Assembly (NCBI RefSeq): GCF_034627025.1
Contig: NZ_CP141048.1
Location: forward strand, 3,732,001 to 3,796,000
From: Microvirga lotononidis
Lineage (GTDB): Bacteria; Pseudomonadota; Alphaproteobacteria; Rhizobiales; Beijerinckiaceae
DNA: 64,000 nucleotides
Reading direction: 5' to 3'
The translations under genes and the position numbers were made by a program. The notes under the pieces were generated by a model that made no database searches, was not told the DNA's origin, and saw only the letters and a program-made list of their open reading frames with translations. Positions 55,186-64,000 of the stretch are shown in pieces (the stretch's first letter is position 1; the number at the start of each line of letters is the position of its first letter).

Positions 55186-56151
55186 ATGGACTGCTTTTCG
55201 AGACGTTGCCTGACTGCGATTCTGACGATGTTCTGCCTTGGGGCTGCGCACACGTCTCTCATGGCGTCGGAGCCCGACCGTGATGTCCTGGCGGAGCGCG
55301 TGACGAAACTGTCTCGCGGCACGCAGTGGAAGCCCGTCGAGGCCGTTCCGATCAACTTCCTGACCCATCACCCGCAGGGCATGGTGAAGATCGGCGACAC
55401 GCTGTTCGTGTCATCGGTCGAGATCCAGCAGCCGACCAAACGCTTCCCGCAGCCGGTGGACGGTTACGACCGTGACACGGGGGCTGGAGTCGGTCACCTG
55501 TTCAAGATCGATATGAAGGGCAATCTCATCGCCGACATCACTCTCGGCGAGGGTGCAATCTATCATCCGGGCGGGATCGACTACGACGGGAAATACATCT
55601 GGGTTCCCGTGGCCGAGTACAGGCCGAACAGCCGCTCCATCGTCTATCGGGTCGATCCGGAAACCATGAAGGCCGAGGAGATGTTCCGCTTCGCCGACCA
55701 TGTGGGCGGCGTGGTGCACAACATCGACGACAAGACCCTGCACGGGGTCAGCTGGGGCTCGCGCCGCTTCTACCGCTGGTCTCTCGACGACAGCGGAAAG
55801 CCGACCAATGCGAGCGAGTCCCCCGAGAAGCTCAGGACCCTCAACACCTCGCATTACCTCGATTACCAGGACTGCAAGTATGCCGGCAAAAGCCGCATGC
55901 TGTGCTCTGGCGTGACCGAGATGCGGATTACCCCCGAGGCGATGCCGTTTCGCCTTGGCGGGCTCGACCTCGTCAGCCTGACGGATGGCCGCCCGGTCTT
56001 CCAGACGCCGATCCTGCTCTGGACCGCCTCCGGCATGGACATGACCCACAATCCGGTCTGGACGGAAGCGAGCGATGCCGGAATCCGCGGCTACTTCATG
56101 CCCGAGGACGATAAGTCCACGCTCTACATCTACGAGACCGAGGTGAAATAG
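55186..56151 (+). CDS. Secreted DUF6454-family protein
   Basis: A GGAGGAACGCG site precedes the ATG at 55186. The 321-residue protein has a signal peptide (SRRCLTAILTMFCLGAAHTS). The body looks like a beta-propeller or related strand-rich fold: VPINFLTHHPQGMVKIGDTL, then IYHPGGIDYDGKYIWVPVAE and VDPETMKAEEMFRFADHVGG. The wording fits the DUF6454 family, exported proteins of unknown function found in bacteria and fungi. The catalytic residues are not known. It stands alone between two repeat copies. Confidence 0.8.
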   Translation: MDCFSRRCLTAILTMFCLGAAHTSLMASEPDRDVLAERVTKLSRGTQWKPVEAVPINFLTHHPQGMVKIGDTLFVSSVEIQQPTKRFPQPVDGYDRDTGAGVGHLFKIDMKGNLIADITLGEGAIYHPGGIDYDGKYIWVPVAEYRPNSRSIVYRVDPETMKAEEMFRFADHVGGVVHNIDDKTLHGVSWGSRRFYRWSLDDSGKPTNASESPEKLRTLNTSHYLDYQDCKYAGKSRMLCSGVTEMRITPEAMPFRLGGLDLVSLTDGRPVFQTPILLWTASGMDMTHNPVWTEASDAGIRGYFMPEDDKSTLYIYETEVK

Positions 56152-56334
56152 TCGTCTGACGGGACGGGCGCCCACTCTTCGTTGCCACCCCTGGTGTCGG
56201 ATGAGACCAAGGGTGGGCGACAGGAGAACGGGATCGGACCGGGCTCCCTGAAGTGGTTTTGCCGTCTAACGCTAAATGCTGACGAAGCCCCGCTTCCCCA
56301 AGGCACGGATGTGCAGTAACGGAGGTGGGGCGAG

Positions 56335-56382
56335 AGCATCGGACCCAAAAGTGGAACCCACTTTTGGGATTCATCCGATGCT
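56335..56382. repeat. Perfect nested palindromic repeat (AGCATCGGA type)
   Basis: AGCATCGGA (56335-56343) pairs with TCCGATGCT (56374-56382), and inside it CCCAAAAGTGG pairs with CCACTTTTGGG. Every base in both arm pairs matches. This type of element is dispersed widely in genomes of related Rhizobiales. Confidence 0.85.
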
Positions 56383-56396
56383 TCTTCTCTTGGTTG

Positions 56397-56446
56397 GAGC
56401 ATCGTTCGCGGCGGAAAACCGGATCCACTTTTCCGCACGAGGCTCT
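56397..56446. repeat. Second palindromic repeat, adjacent to the first
   Basis: GAGC and GGCTC mark the ends. The core GCGGAAAA pairs with TTTTCCGC around CCGGATCCAC. It lies 14 bases behind the perfect copy at 56335 and may form a tandem unit with it, directly before the carboxylase gene. Confidence 0.75.
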
Positions 56447-56478
56447 AAGTTTTGGTTGGGTGGAGCGTTCGAGGGTTC

Positions 56479-58482
<2,004 letters not shown>

Positions 58483-58530
58483 GGCGGTCACATTCGGTCG
58501 GTACTCCCTCTCGGAAGATATGAACCCATA

Positions 58531-58620
58531 CGTCATGGCCGGGCTTGTCCGGGCCATCCCGATCTAGTGAGGCGCAACGCTTCTCGGATCGGGATCACCG
58601 GGAAAAGGGCGGTGATGGCG
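58531..58620. repeat. REP-like palindrome with second stem
   Basis: CGTCATGGCCGGGCTTGTCC, continuing GGGCCATCCCG, has a second stem GATCACCGGGAAAAGGGCGG, continuing TGATGGCG. It shares the two-stem layout of the copy at 45540. It lies between pccA and the AIG2-like gene. Confidence 0.8.
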
Positions 58621-58677
58621 TAGGGGAGCTGGCCACAAGCGCCTGACGAGACCGGCAAAGCAAAGGGCCCCTGAGCC

Positions 58678-59184
58678 ATGCCCCTCTATTTCGCCTACGG
58701 GTCCAATATGGACCAGGCCGCCATGCTCGAACGCTGCCCCGCTTCCAAGCCGGTCGGCATCGGGCGGCTCATGCGGCATCGCTTCATCATCTTCGAGGAG
58801 GGCTATGCCTCGGTGGTACGGGATCCGCAGCGCGCGGTCTGGGGCATGGTCTGGGACCTCGCCTTGGCGGACGTGCCTGCCCTCGACCGTTATGAGAGCC
58901 TCTCGACCGGCCTCTACACCAAAGTCATTCAACCTATCGTAACGGAGCGTGGGCCGCGCCGGGCCGTGGTCTATGTCGGGCGGAGCGCCAAGCCGGGAAC
59001 GCCGCTGCCGGGCTACATGGAGGGCGTGGTGGAGGCGGCCCGGCATGCGGGCCTGCCCGAGGAATATGTACGCAGCCTCGGTATGTGGCTGCCCAGAACC
59101 CAGATCGCCGCTCCGGTTCCTCAAGCTCCTAAAGTTCGCCCCCTTTGGGGAGCACCGTCGGGAACGATCCGCAAATCCCGGTGA
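58678..59184 (+). CDS. AIG2-like gamma-glutamylcyclotransferase-fold protein
   Basis: This 168-residue protein starts with the fold's glycine loop PLYFAYGSNMDQAAML. It also has the catalytic-type Glu in LDRYESLSTGLY and the GYMEGVVEAARHAGLP helix. Gamma-glutamylcyclotransferases release 5-oxoproline from gamma-glutamyl compounds, and other members act on gamma-glutamylamines. The exact substrate cannot be told. No signal peptide, so it is cytoplasmic. Confidence 0.9.
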   Translation: MPLYFAYGSNMDQAAMLERCPASKPVGIGRLMRHRFIIFEEGYASVVRDPQRAVWGMVWDLALADVPALDRYESLSTGLYTKVIQPIVTERGPRRAVVYVGRSAKPGTPLPGYMEGVVEAARHAGLPEEYVRSLGMWLPRTQIAAPVPQAPKVRPLWGAPSGTIRKSR

Positions 59185-59306
59185 GGGCAGGCGAAGACCA
59201 GGAAATCCTGCCTAGCCTGGATCTGCGGAGGGCAGGGCGCATTATCCAGACGCTGGATGGAATAATGGCCGGCGCCACACCGCGCCTGCCGAGTGTACGA
59301 TAGGGC

Positions 59307-59603
59307 ATGATGACGGCACATCGAACCGCACACGTACTGATTCACGGACGCGTCCAAGGCGTGAGCTTCCGCGCCTGGACGCAGCATCAGGCGCAATTGC
59401 ACGGGCTCAAAGGCTGGGTCCGCAACCGGCGGGACGGCACGGTCGAGGCGGTATTCTCGGGGCCGGAAGACCTCGTCAAGGTGATGCTGAAGGCCTGTCA
59501 CGAGGGACCCGGCGGCTCGCGCGTGGAGAAGGTCGAAATTCTCGACCAGGGTGATCCCGATCACGATTTTTCGAGCCGGTTCGAGATTCGGGAAACGGCC
59601 TAA
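59307..59603 (+). CDS. acyP: Acylphosphatase
   Basis: This 98-residue protein is a complete acylphosphatase: the phosphate-binding loop with Arg in HGRVQGVSFRAW and the catalytic Asn in GLKGWVRNRRDGTVEAVFSG. It hydrolyses acyl phosphates such as carbamoyl or acetyl phosphate in the cytoplasm. An ATG three bases later is the alternative start. The last four bases overlap the convergent rhodanese gene. Confidence 0.96.
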   Translation: MMTAHRTAHVLIHGRVQGVSFRAWTQHQAQLHGLKGWVRNRRDGTVEAVFSGPEDLVKVMLKACHEGPGGSRVEKVEILDQGDPDHDFSSRFEIRETA

Positions 59604-60010
59604 CCCTTCCCCGGAGCGCCTGCCTCGACGGGGCCTCCCGCGTTCTTCCAGGCGGTGAAGCCTCCCTCCACATGGGCGACCGGGTTCAGCCCCATATCCT
59701 GCGCCGTTGCCGTGGAAAGCGCCGAGCGCCAGCCGGCGGCGCAGAAGAACACGAAGGTCTTGTCCTGGGCGAAGACAGGCTTGTGATAGGGGCTTTCCGG
59801 ATCGATCCAGAATTCCAGCATGCCGCGCGGGCAATGCACCGCCCCCGGAACGCGGCCTTCGCGTTCGAGTTCGCGCGGATCGCGCAGATCCACGAACACC
59901 ACGTCGTCGCGGCCATGCAAGGCCATCGCCTCGGCGACAGGCAGGGTCTTGATCTTCGCATTGGCTTCGTCGAGCAATGCCTTGTAGCCGCGGGTGATGG
60001 TCTGGGACAT
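59600..60010 (-). CDS. Rhodanese-domain sulfurtransferase
   Basis: The 136-residue protein is a single rhodanese domain with catalytic Cys in FVFFCAAGWRSALST and the first signature VVFVDLRDPRELEREGRVPG. It starts at 60010 (GGGGAGCGAACC upstream). Single-domain rhodaneses transfer sulfane sulfur in the cytoplasm; the donor and acceptor are not known. Convergent with acyP, divergent from the DUF599 gene. Confidence 0.93.
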   Translation of the reverse strand: MSQTITRGYKALLDEANAKIKTLPVAEAMALHGRDDVVFVDLRDPRELEREGRVPGAVHCPRGMLEFWIDPESPYHKPVFAQDKTFVFFCAAGWRSALSTATAQDMGLNPVAHVEGGFTAWKNAGGPVEAGAPGKG

Positions 60011-60081
60011 GAAGGTTCGCTCCCCATTGAGGCTTTGCACAAACTGGGCAAGATGGCAGCGGAGTCAACGGGAGACGAAGG

Positions 60082-60774
60082 GTGCTGGGTTTCACCAAAC
60101 TCGATTTTGGGGCGCTGGCTTTTTTTCTGGTCGCCTGGTTCGGATATCATGCCATGCTCGAACTGACGCCTGCCGGACAGAGTAGCCTCAATAGGATCAT
60201 GAACCAGTACCGCTACCGGTGGATGGAGCAGATGGTGGTGCGGGAAAACCGGATCGTCGACACCACCATCATGGCCTCGCTCATGAACGGCACCGCGTTC
60301 TTCGCCTCGACGTCCCTGATCGCCATCGGAGGCGTGCTGGCTCTCCTGCGCTCGGCGGATTCCGTGTTGCCGCTCTTTGCCGACCTCCCGTTCGGAGAGC
60401 CGCCGACCCGGCTGGGCTGGGACGTGAAGGTGATCGGGCTCGCCGTGATCTTCGTCTATGCCTTTTTCAAATTCGCCTGGTCGTATCGTCTGTTCAACTA
60501 CATGGCGATCATCGTCGGGGCCGTTCCAGTGCTGAAGGATAACAGCCGGGAGGAGGCGCTGGCGGTCGCCCGGCAGGCTGCCGCGATGAATGCGGTGGCC
60601 GGCAAGCATTTCAACCGTGGACAACGGGCCTTCTTCTTCTCTCTCGCCTATCTCGGTTGGTTCGTGAGCGCCTATCTCTTCATCGGAGCGACGGCCGGCG
60701 TCCTGCTCGTCATGTGGCGGCGCCAGTTCCTGTCCGATGCCCACGATGCAGCCCTGAGGTCACCCGATGTCTAA
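60082..60774 (+). CDS. DUF599-family membrane protein
   Basis: This 230-residue protein has four membrane segments: LDFGALAFFLVAWFGYHAML, then MASLMNGTAFFASTSLIAIG, then VIGLAVIFVYAFFKFAWSYR, and FFFSLAYLGWFVSAYLFIGA. The RYRWMEQMVVRENRIVD stretch after helix 1 is typical of DUF599. It starts at a GTG (60082) with GGAGACGAAGG upstream. Function is unknown. The DUF3253 gene overlaps its last eight bases, pointing to co-translation. Confidence 0.92.
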   Translation: MLGFTKLDFGALAFFLVAWFGYHAMLELTPAGQSSLNRIMNQYRYRWMEQMVVRENRIVDTTIMASLMNGTAFFASTSLIAIGGVLALLRSADSVLPLFADLPFGEPPTRLGWDVKVIGLAVIFVYAFFKFAWSYRLFNYMAIIVGAVPVLKDNSREEALAVARQAAAMNAVAGKHFNRGQRAFFFSLAYLGWFVSAYLFIGATAGVLLVMWRRQFLSDAHDAALRSPDV

Positions 60775-61051
60775 GAACGCGACTCCCGAAGAACTCGAGG
60801 CGGCCATGCTGTCTCTTCTCGAAGAGCGTGGCCCCGGTAGGACCATCGGCCCGGCCGATGTGGCGCAGGCGATCGGAGGCAATCAGCCGGAGGGCTGGGG
60901 GCCCTTGATGCAGCCGGTCCGAAAGGTGGCGGTGCGCCTCATGAAGGAGGGCCGCATCGTCATCCTCCGCAAGGGCCGTCCGGTCGATCCCGACGATTTT
61001 CGCGGAACCTATCGGTTGGCCCTGTCGCCGATCCCGGACCCGCCAGGATAG
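60767..61051 (+). CDS. DUF3253-family protein
   Basis: The 94-residue protein reads ATPEELEAAMLSLLEERGPG, then IGPADVAQAIGGNQPEGWGP and KVAVRLMKEGRIVILRKGRP, ending in the family's GTYRLAL strand. It looks like a small winged helix and could bind DNA (inference). Its start overlaps the DUF599 stop by eight bases. Its 3' end overlaps the convergent YdcF gene by 43 bases. Confidence 0.9.
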   Translation: MSKNATPEELEAAMLSLLEERGPGRTIGPADVAQAIGGNQPEGWGPLMQPVRKVAVRLMKEGRIVILRKGRPVDPDDFRGTYRLALSPIPDPPG

Positions 61052-61839
61052 GGCAGCAGCCCCACCGTGCGGCCGGCGAAATAATAGGCGATCAGTCCAG
61101 CCCATTCCTTCGTCGCAATGTCGAGTCGCCGCAGGCCTTCCGAGATGAAGGCAAAGGGGCGGTTGATCCCGGAGCCGCCGGATGTGCGGAAGTCCACCGG
61201 ATAGGCGACGACAGAGAACCCAACCTTTTCGAAGACGCCGATTGCACGCGGCATATGCCACGCCGAAGTGACGAGCAGCCAGCGCTCGCCCTCGCGGGGC
61301 TTGGCGAGTTCGATGGAATATGCTGCGTTTTCGTACGTCGTGCGCGAGCGATCCTCGATGATCATGCGCGCCGGGTCGATCCCGATGCTCTTGAAATAGG
61401 CCGCAATGATGGGGGCCTCCGCCGTGCCGTCCCCGAAGACCGTGCCGCCTCCGCCCGAGATCAGGATCCGGGCACCTGGATAGCGGTGGGCGAGTTGGAT
61501 CGTGTCGAGCACCCGCTCGGCCGATTCATTGGCGACGATCATGCCGCGTGAAGCCGAATCCGCCGCCTCCACGGAACCGCCAAGCAGGATGATGCCGTCG
61601 ACCGGCTTCCCGTCATCGCGGAAGGGCGGGAAGCGCTCTTCCAGCGGGAGCAGGATGTAACTGGCGATGGGGAGGAGCCCCAAAGCGACGGTCGCCAGCG
61701 TGAAAATGAGGCTCAGGCCGATGCCGTGATGCCGGAAGCGCTTGAAGAGAGCCAGGATCAACCCCAGCAGAATGAGGCTGATTAGAAGATTGGAGGGCGT
61801 AGCGAAAAACCACGCGATCTTCGAGACGTAATAGAACAC
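61009..61839 (-). CDS. YdcF/SanA-family membrane protein (DUF218)
   Basis: This 276-residue protein has two N-terminal membrane helices (LISLILLGLILALFKRF and a second of similar length). The DUF218 domain follows: VDGIILLGGSVEAADS, then ARILISGGGGTVFGDGTAEA, then SRTTYENAAYSIELAK and WLLVTSAWHMPRAIGVFEKV. SanA-like proteins affect envelope permeability and vancomycin tolerance, and a role in cell-wall or lipid-carrier handling is proposed. It converges on DUF3253. Confidence 0.9.
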   Translation of the reverse strand: MFYYVSKIAWFFATPSNLLISLILLGLILALFKRFRHHGIGLSLIFTLATVALGLLPIASYILLPLEERFPPFRDDGKPVDGIILLGGSVEAADSASRGMIVANESAERVLDTIQLAHRYPGARILISGGGGTVFGDGTAEAPIIAAYFKSIGIDPARMIIEDRSRTTYENAAYSIELAKPREGERWLLVTSAWHMPRAIGVFEKVGFSVVAYPVDFRTSGGSGINRPFAFISEGLRRLDIATKEWAGLIAYYFAGRTVGLLPYPGGSGIGDRANR

Positions 61840-61958
61840 CCGCCACCCTCTACTTTCGATGCCTCAAACCTCTTTCTCAGAAGCAGTCCGGAAATCGATT
61901 TCCGTCATCACCGACCTTCTGCCCGTGAATCCGCTTCTGAAGATGCCGAGCCTCGCAC

Positions 61959-61993
61959 ATCGGGATGGCCGGCCTGAGGCCGGCCATGACGTG
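61959..61993. repeat. REP-like palindrome, short copy
   Basis: ATCGGGATGGCCGGCCTGAG, continuing GCCGGCCATGACGTG, has a GGCCGGCCT/AGGCCGGCC stem. It keeps the GGCCATGACG end of the family and lacks the second stem. It lies between the YdcF and RraA-like genes. Confidence 0.75.
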
Positions 61994-62032
61994 CTGAGTC
62001 CATCCAGCAGGGACGCGCGGGCTCCTGCTGAC

Positions 62033-62737
62033 TTATGACCTGTTCGACTCGGCTTCGTAGCGGGCCTTGGTTTCCGCGTTCGGCGGATACAGGCCGGGGA
62101 GGGGTACGCCCTTCTCCACCTCGCGCATGACCCAGAGCTCGTAGCGCTCCTGCTCGACGGCAGCCTTGGCGACTTCTTCCACCATGGCGGCGGGGATCAC
62201 TACGACCCCATCGCGGTCGGCCACGATCACGTCATTGGGAAAGATGGCGACGCCACCACAGCCGATGGGCTCCTGCCAGCCGACGAAGGTGAGGCCCGCG
62301 ACGGACGGCGGAGCGGCCACGCCCGCGCACCAGACCGGAAGATTCGTGCCTTCGACGCCGGCCGCATCGCGCACGGCGCCGTCCGTGATGAGGGCCGCCA
62401 CGCCGCGCTTCTGCATGCGGGCGGTGAGGATGTCGCCGAAGATGCCCGCATCGGTGACGCCCATGGAGTCGACTACCGCGATGCAGCCTTCGGGCATGTC
62501 CTCGATGGCCGCGCGGGTGGAGCGCGGGGAGGCCCAGGATTCCGGCGTCGCCAGATCCTCGCGGGCCGGCACGAAGCGCAGGGTGAAGGCGCGGCCGACC
62601 ATTTTTTCCGTGGCATTGAAGGCGGGCATCGGCCCCTTCATCCAGCAGCGGCGGACGCCCTTCTTCAGCAGCACGGTGGTGATCGTGGCGGTGGAGGCAG
62701 CACGCAGCGCGTCGGCGATCGTCTTGTCGAGTGTCAT
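62033..62737 (-). CDS. RraA-family protein (possibly 4-hydroxy-4-methyl-2-oxoglutarate aldolase type)
   Basis: The 234-residue protein carries the family's GIFGDILTARMQKRGVAALI segment followed by TDGAVRDAAGV, with the Arg-Asp pair that binds oxaloacetate-type substrates and metal. The start at 62737 has AGGAAACCCTC upstream. RraA proper inhibits RNase E, but most RraA-fold proteins in alphaproteobacteria are HMG/CHA-type aldolases or oxaloacetate decarboxylases. The long N-terminus and the C-terminal helix KAAVEQERYELWVMREVEKG fit the latter. No partner genes are adjacent. Confidence 0.88.
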   Translation of the reverse strand: MTLDKTIADALRAASTATITTVLLKKGVRRCWMKGPMPAFNATEKMVGRAFTLRFVPAREDLATPESWASPRSTRAAIEDMPEGCIAVVDSMGVTDAGIFGDILTARMQKRGVAALITDGAVRDAAGVEGTNLPVWCAGVAAPPSVAGLTFVGWQEPIGCGGVAIFPNDVIVADRDGVVVIPAAMVEEVAKAAVEQERYELWVMREVEKGVPLPGLYPPNAETKARYEAESNRS

Positions 62738-63121
62738 GAGGGTTTCCTGACGTTGGGGTAGGTACTCATAACGGCCACCAGCTTTGAATGCCACCATTAG
62801 ACCGTGCAAAGGCGTGCATCAATGTTTCGGATTCGGCGCGCGGAATCTGTCGAGAATGTGCCTTGGGCCCTGATGAGGGAGGATTTCACGAAGCTCCCAT
62901 CGTTCATCGGCCACGACGGGTCGATCGCGACAGGGGATGGCTGCCATGTCCGGCTGGTATTTTGCAAAGGCGCCCTGGCTTTTCACCGCTTGCCATGGCC
63001 GGGGATATGTGGACGATCTGAGCGAAGTGTCGCATCGCCCGGATCCTCGGCCTTTCTCACTGAGCCCCTCTGAAAGATGAGGTTGACCTGGAACGGGCGC
63101 AGGCTCTTATGCCGTCCGATA
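62738..63121. other. Non-coding gap of about 380 bases
   Basis: A frame at 62804-63073 (89 residues) has an ATG but no ribosome site and no family pattern; I do not call it. The region probably contains the promoters of the divergent RraA-like and membrane-protein genes. Confidence 0.4.
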
Positions 63122-64000
63122 ATGACGGGATTCGCGCCGTCCATGAACGAAGCGGATGCGGGGACAGGGATGTCTGAATTCCAAAATCGTGGCCGGTTGG
63201 CTTCCGCTTCTCTCGACAGGAGCATCGAGCGGCCCTGGGTCGTCCTCAAGCAGACATTGCTCGTGACGGCTCTGATCCTGCTGCCCCTGTTCTACACGGT
63301 CGTGCCGCCGCTGGAGGATTATCCCAACCACCTGGCGCGGATGCAGGCGCTCGCAGGCATCCCGGGCAACGAGTCCCTGTCCCGGTTCTACGAGGTGGCC
63401 TGGGCGCCGATTCCCAACCTCATCATGGACCTGATCGTCCCGCCTCTGGTGCCATTCTTCGGGGTCTATACCGCCGGGCGTATCTTCGTGGGTCTGACGC
63501 TGCTCCTGATGCTCCTGGGGCCGATGCTGCTCCACCGCACGCTCGACGGGCGCTGGTCGGCCTGGCCCCTTGTGGGCGGGCTGTTCGTCTATAACGGCTT
63601 TCTGTTCACGGGCCTGATGAACTATCTGTTCGGCGTGGGGGCTGCGGTGCTGGGCCTTTCCGTCTGGATCAGGCTATGCGGGAAGCCGGTGGTCATCCGC
63701 GCCTTGGCAAGCCTCGCCTTCTGCACGGTTCTGTATGTCTGCCACTTGTCGGCCCTCGGCCTCTATGGACTCGGCATTGCCAGTTTCGAATTCTGGCGGC
63801 TCTGGACGCAGAAGGCCTGGAAGCCGGCTCCTCTTCTCAGGAGTGCCCTGGCACTCGGCGTACCTTTCCTGCCTTTCCTCTACTTCCTCGTCACCAGCCC
63901 GACATGGGGGCTTTCACACGACATCATCTGGGAGTCTCAGGGCAAGTTCGAGGCCGTCACGCTGTTCCTCTCGGTCTATTCGGACATCACCGATATCCCG
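63122..64000 (+). CDS. Multispan membrane protein, N-terminal part (runs off right edge)
   Basis: From 63122 the frame stays open to the window end (293 codons). After a polar start come a membrane helix (QTLLVTALILLPLFYTVVPP), a periplasmic loop with LEDYPNHLARMQALAGIPG, and at least six further hydrophobic segments. The EDYPNHLAR loop after the first helix recalls glycosyltransferase-39-like or related polytopic enzymes of unknown specificity. ATGs at 63143 and 63170 (GGGGACAGGG upstream) are possible true starts. Confidence 0.8.
   Translation, partial: MTGFAPSMNEADAGTGMSEFQNRGRLASASLDRSIERPWVVLKQTLLVTALILLPLFYTVVPPLEDYPNHLARMQALAGIPGNESLSRFYEVAWAPIPNLIMDLIVPPLVPFFGVYTAGRIFVGLTLLLMLLGPMLLHRTLDGRWSAWPLVGGLFVYNGFLFTGLMNYLFGVGAAVLGLSVWIRLCGKPVVIRALASLAFCTVLYVCHLSALGLYGLGIASFEFWRLWTQKAWKPAPLLRSALALGVPFLPFLYFLVTSPTWGLSHDIIWESQGKFEAVTLFLSVYSDITDIP

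Noticed and set aside
62804..63073. 89-residue frame upstream of the right-edge membrane protein
   Set aside because: No ribosome site and no recognisable structure; left as non-coding.

Overview
The window reads as chromosome of a GC-rich alphaproteobacterium of the Rhizobiales. A Microvirga/Methylobacteriaceae-like or Bradyrhizobium-like host is the best guess, from the gene mix (HWE histidine kinase, many ABC and TRAP binding proteins, Tat-exported enzymes, SlyX/TrhO pair, DUF2218, DUF6454). The genus is an inference, since no rRNA is present. One tRNA-Ser(GCU) is encoded. I see no CRISPR array, prophage, plasmid origin or integron.

Left edge (1-1.6 kb): the N-terminal part of an acyltransferase-3 membrane protein, then an IS630-type transposase that keeps all three catalytic acids but has lost its C-terminus. 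1.6-8.1 kb: a compact catabolic operon on the plus strand (polar amino-acid-type ABC transporter, ureidoglycolate lyase, cysteine-free class V aminotransferase, cyclic amidohydrolase). It sits divergent from a FadR-type regulator, and a FadR-like palindrome lies between them. I read it as an unusual ureide/hydantoin utilisation module, and it is the best candidate for an undescribed system here.

8.2-26.3 kb: a loosely packed accessory region of short units and long non-coding gaps. It holds two LysR regulators, a secreted epoxide-hydrolase-like enzyme, a secreted catalase-fold protein, a chloroperoxidase-like hydrolase, an SDR, and an MBL-fold/TPR/DoxX trio. It also holds an ECF sigma/anti-sigma pair, a receiver-like protein without its phosphorylation site, a Tat-exported beta-carbonic anhydrase, a frameshifted adenylate cyclase, the tRNA gene, two tiny membrane proteins and several small hypotheticals. 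Remnants and frameshifts suggest turnover.

26.4-40.6 kb: FAD amine oxidase plus branched-chain binding protein, hypotheticals, a Crp/Fnr regulator, an amidase, TrhO-SlyX, groES-groEL with a clear terminator, an S66 (LdcA/MccF-like) peptidase, a secreted hypothetical, an AT-rich gap, an orphan TRAP binding protein and a luciferase-like flavin enzyme. 40.6-50.3 kb: a dipeptide/oligopeptide ABC transporter. Its fused double ATPase is separated from its binding protein and permeases by an aldehyde dehydrogenase and an SDR. A second, coniferyl-aldehyde-type dehydrogenase is divergent from it.

50.3-64 kb: HWE sensor kinase, ABC-F ATPase, secreted DUF6454 protein, biotin-dependent acyl-CoA carboxylase alpha subunit, and small housekeeping genes (AIG2-like, acylphosphatase, rhodanese, DUF599, DUF3253, YdcF, RraA-like). 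A multispan membrane protein runs off the right edge. Two families of dispersed palindromic repeats are scattered through 32-62 kb intergenic DNA. All product names come from reading motifs by eye; no database search was run.
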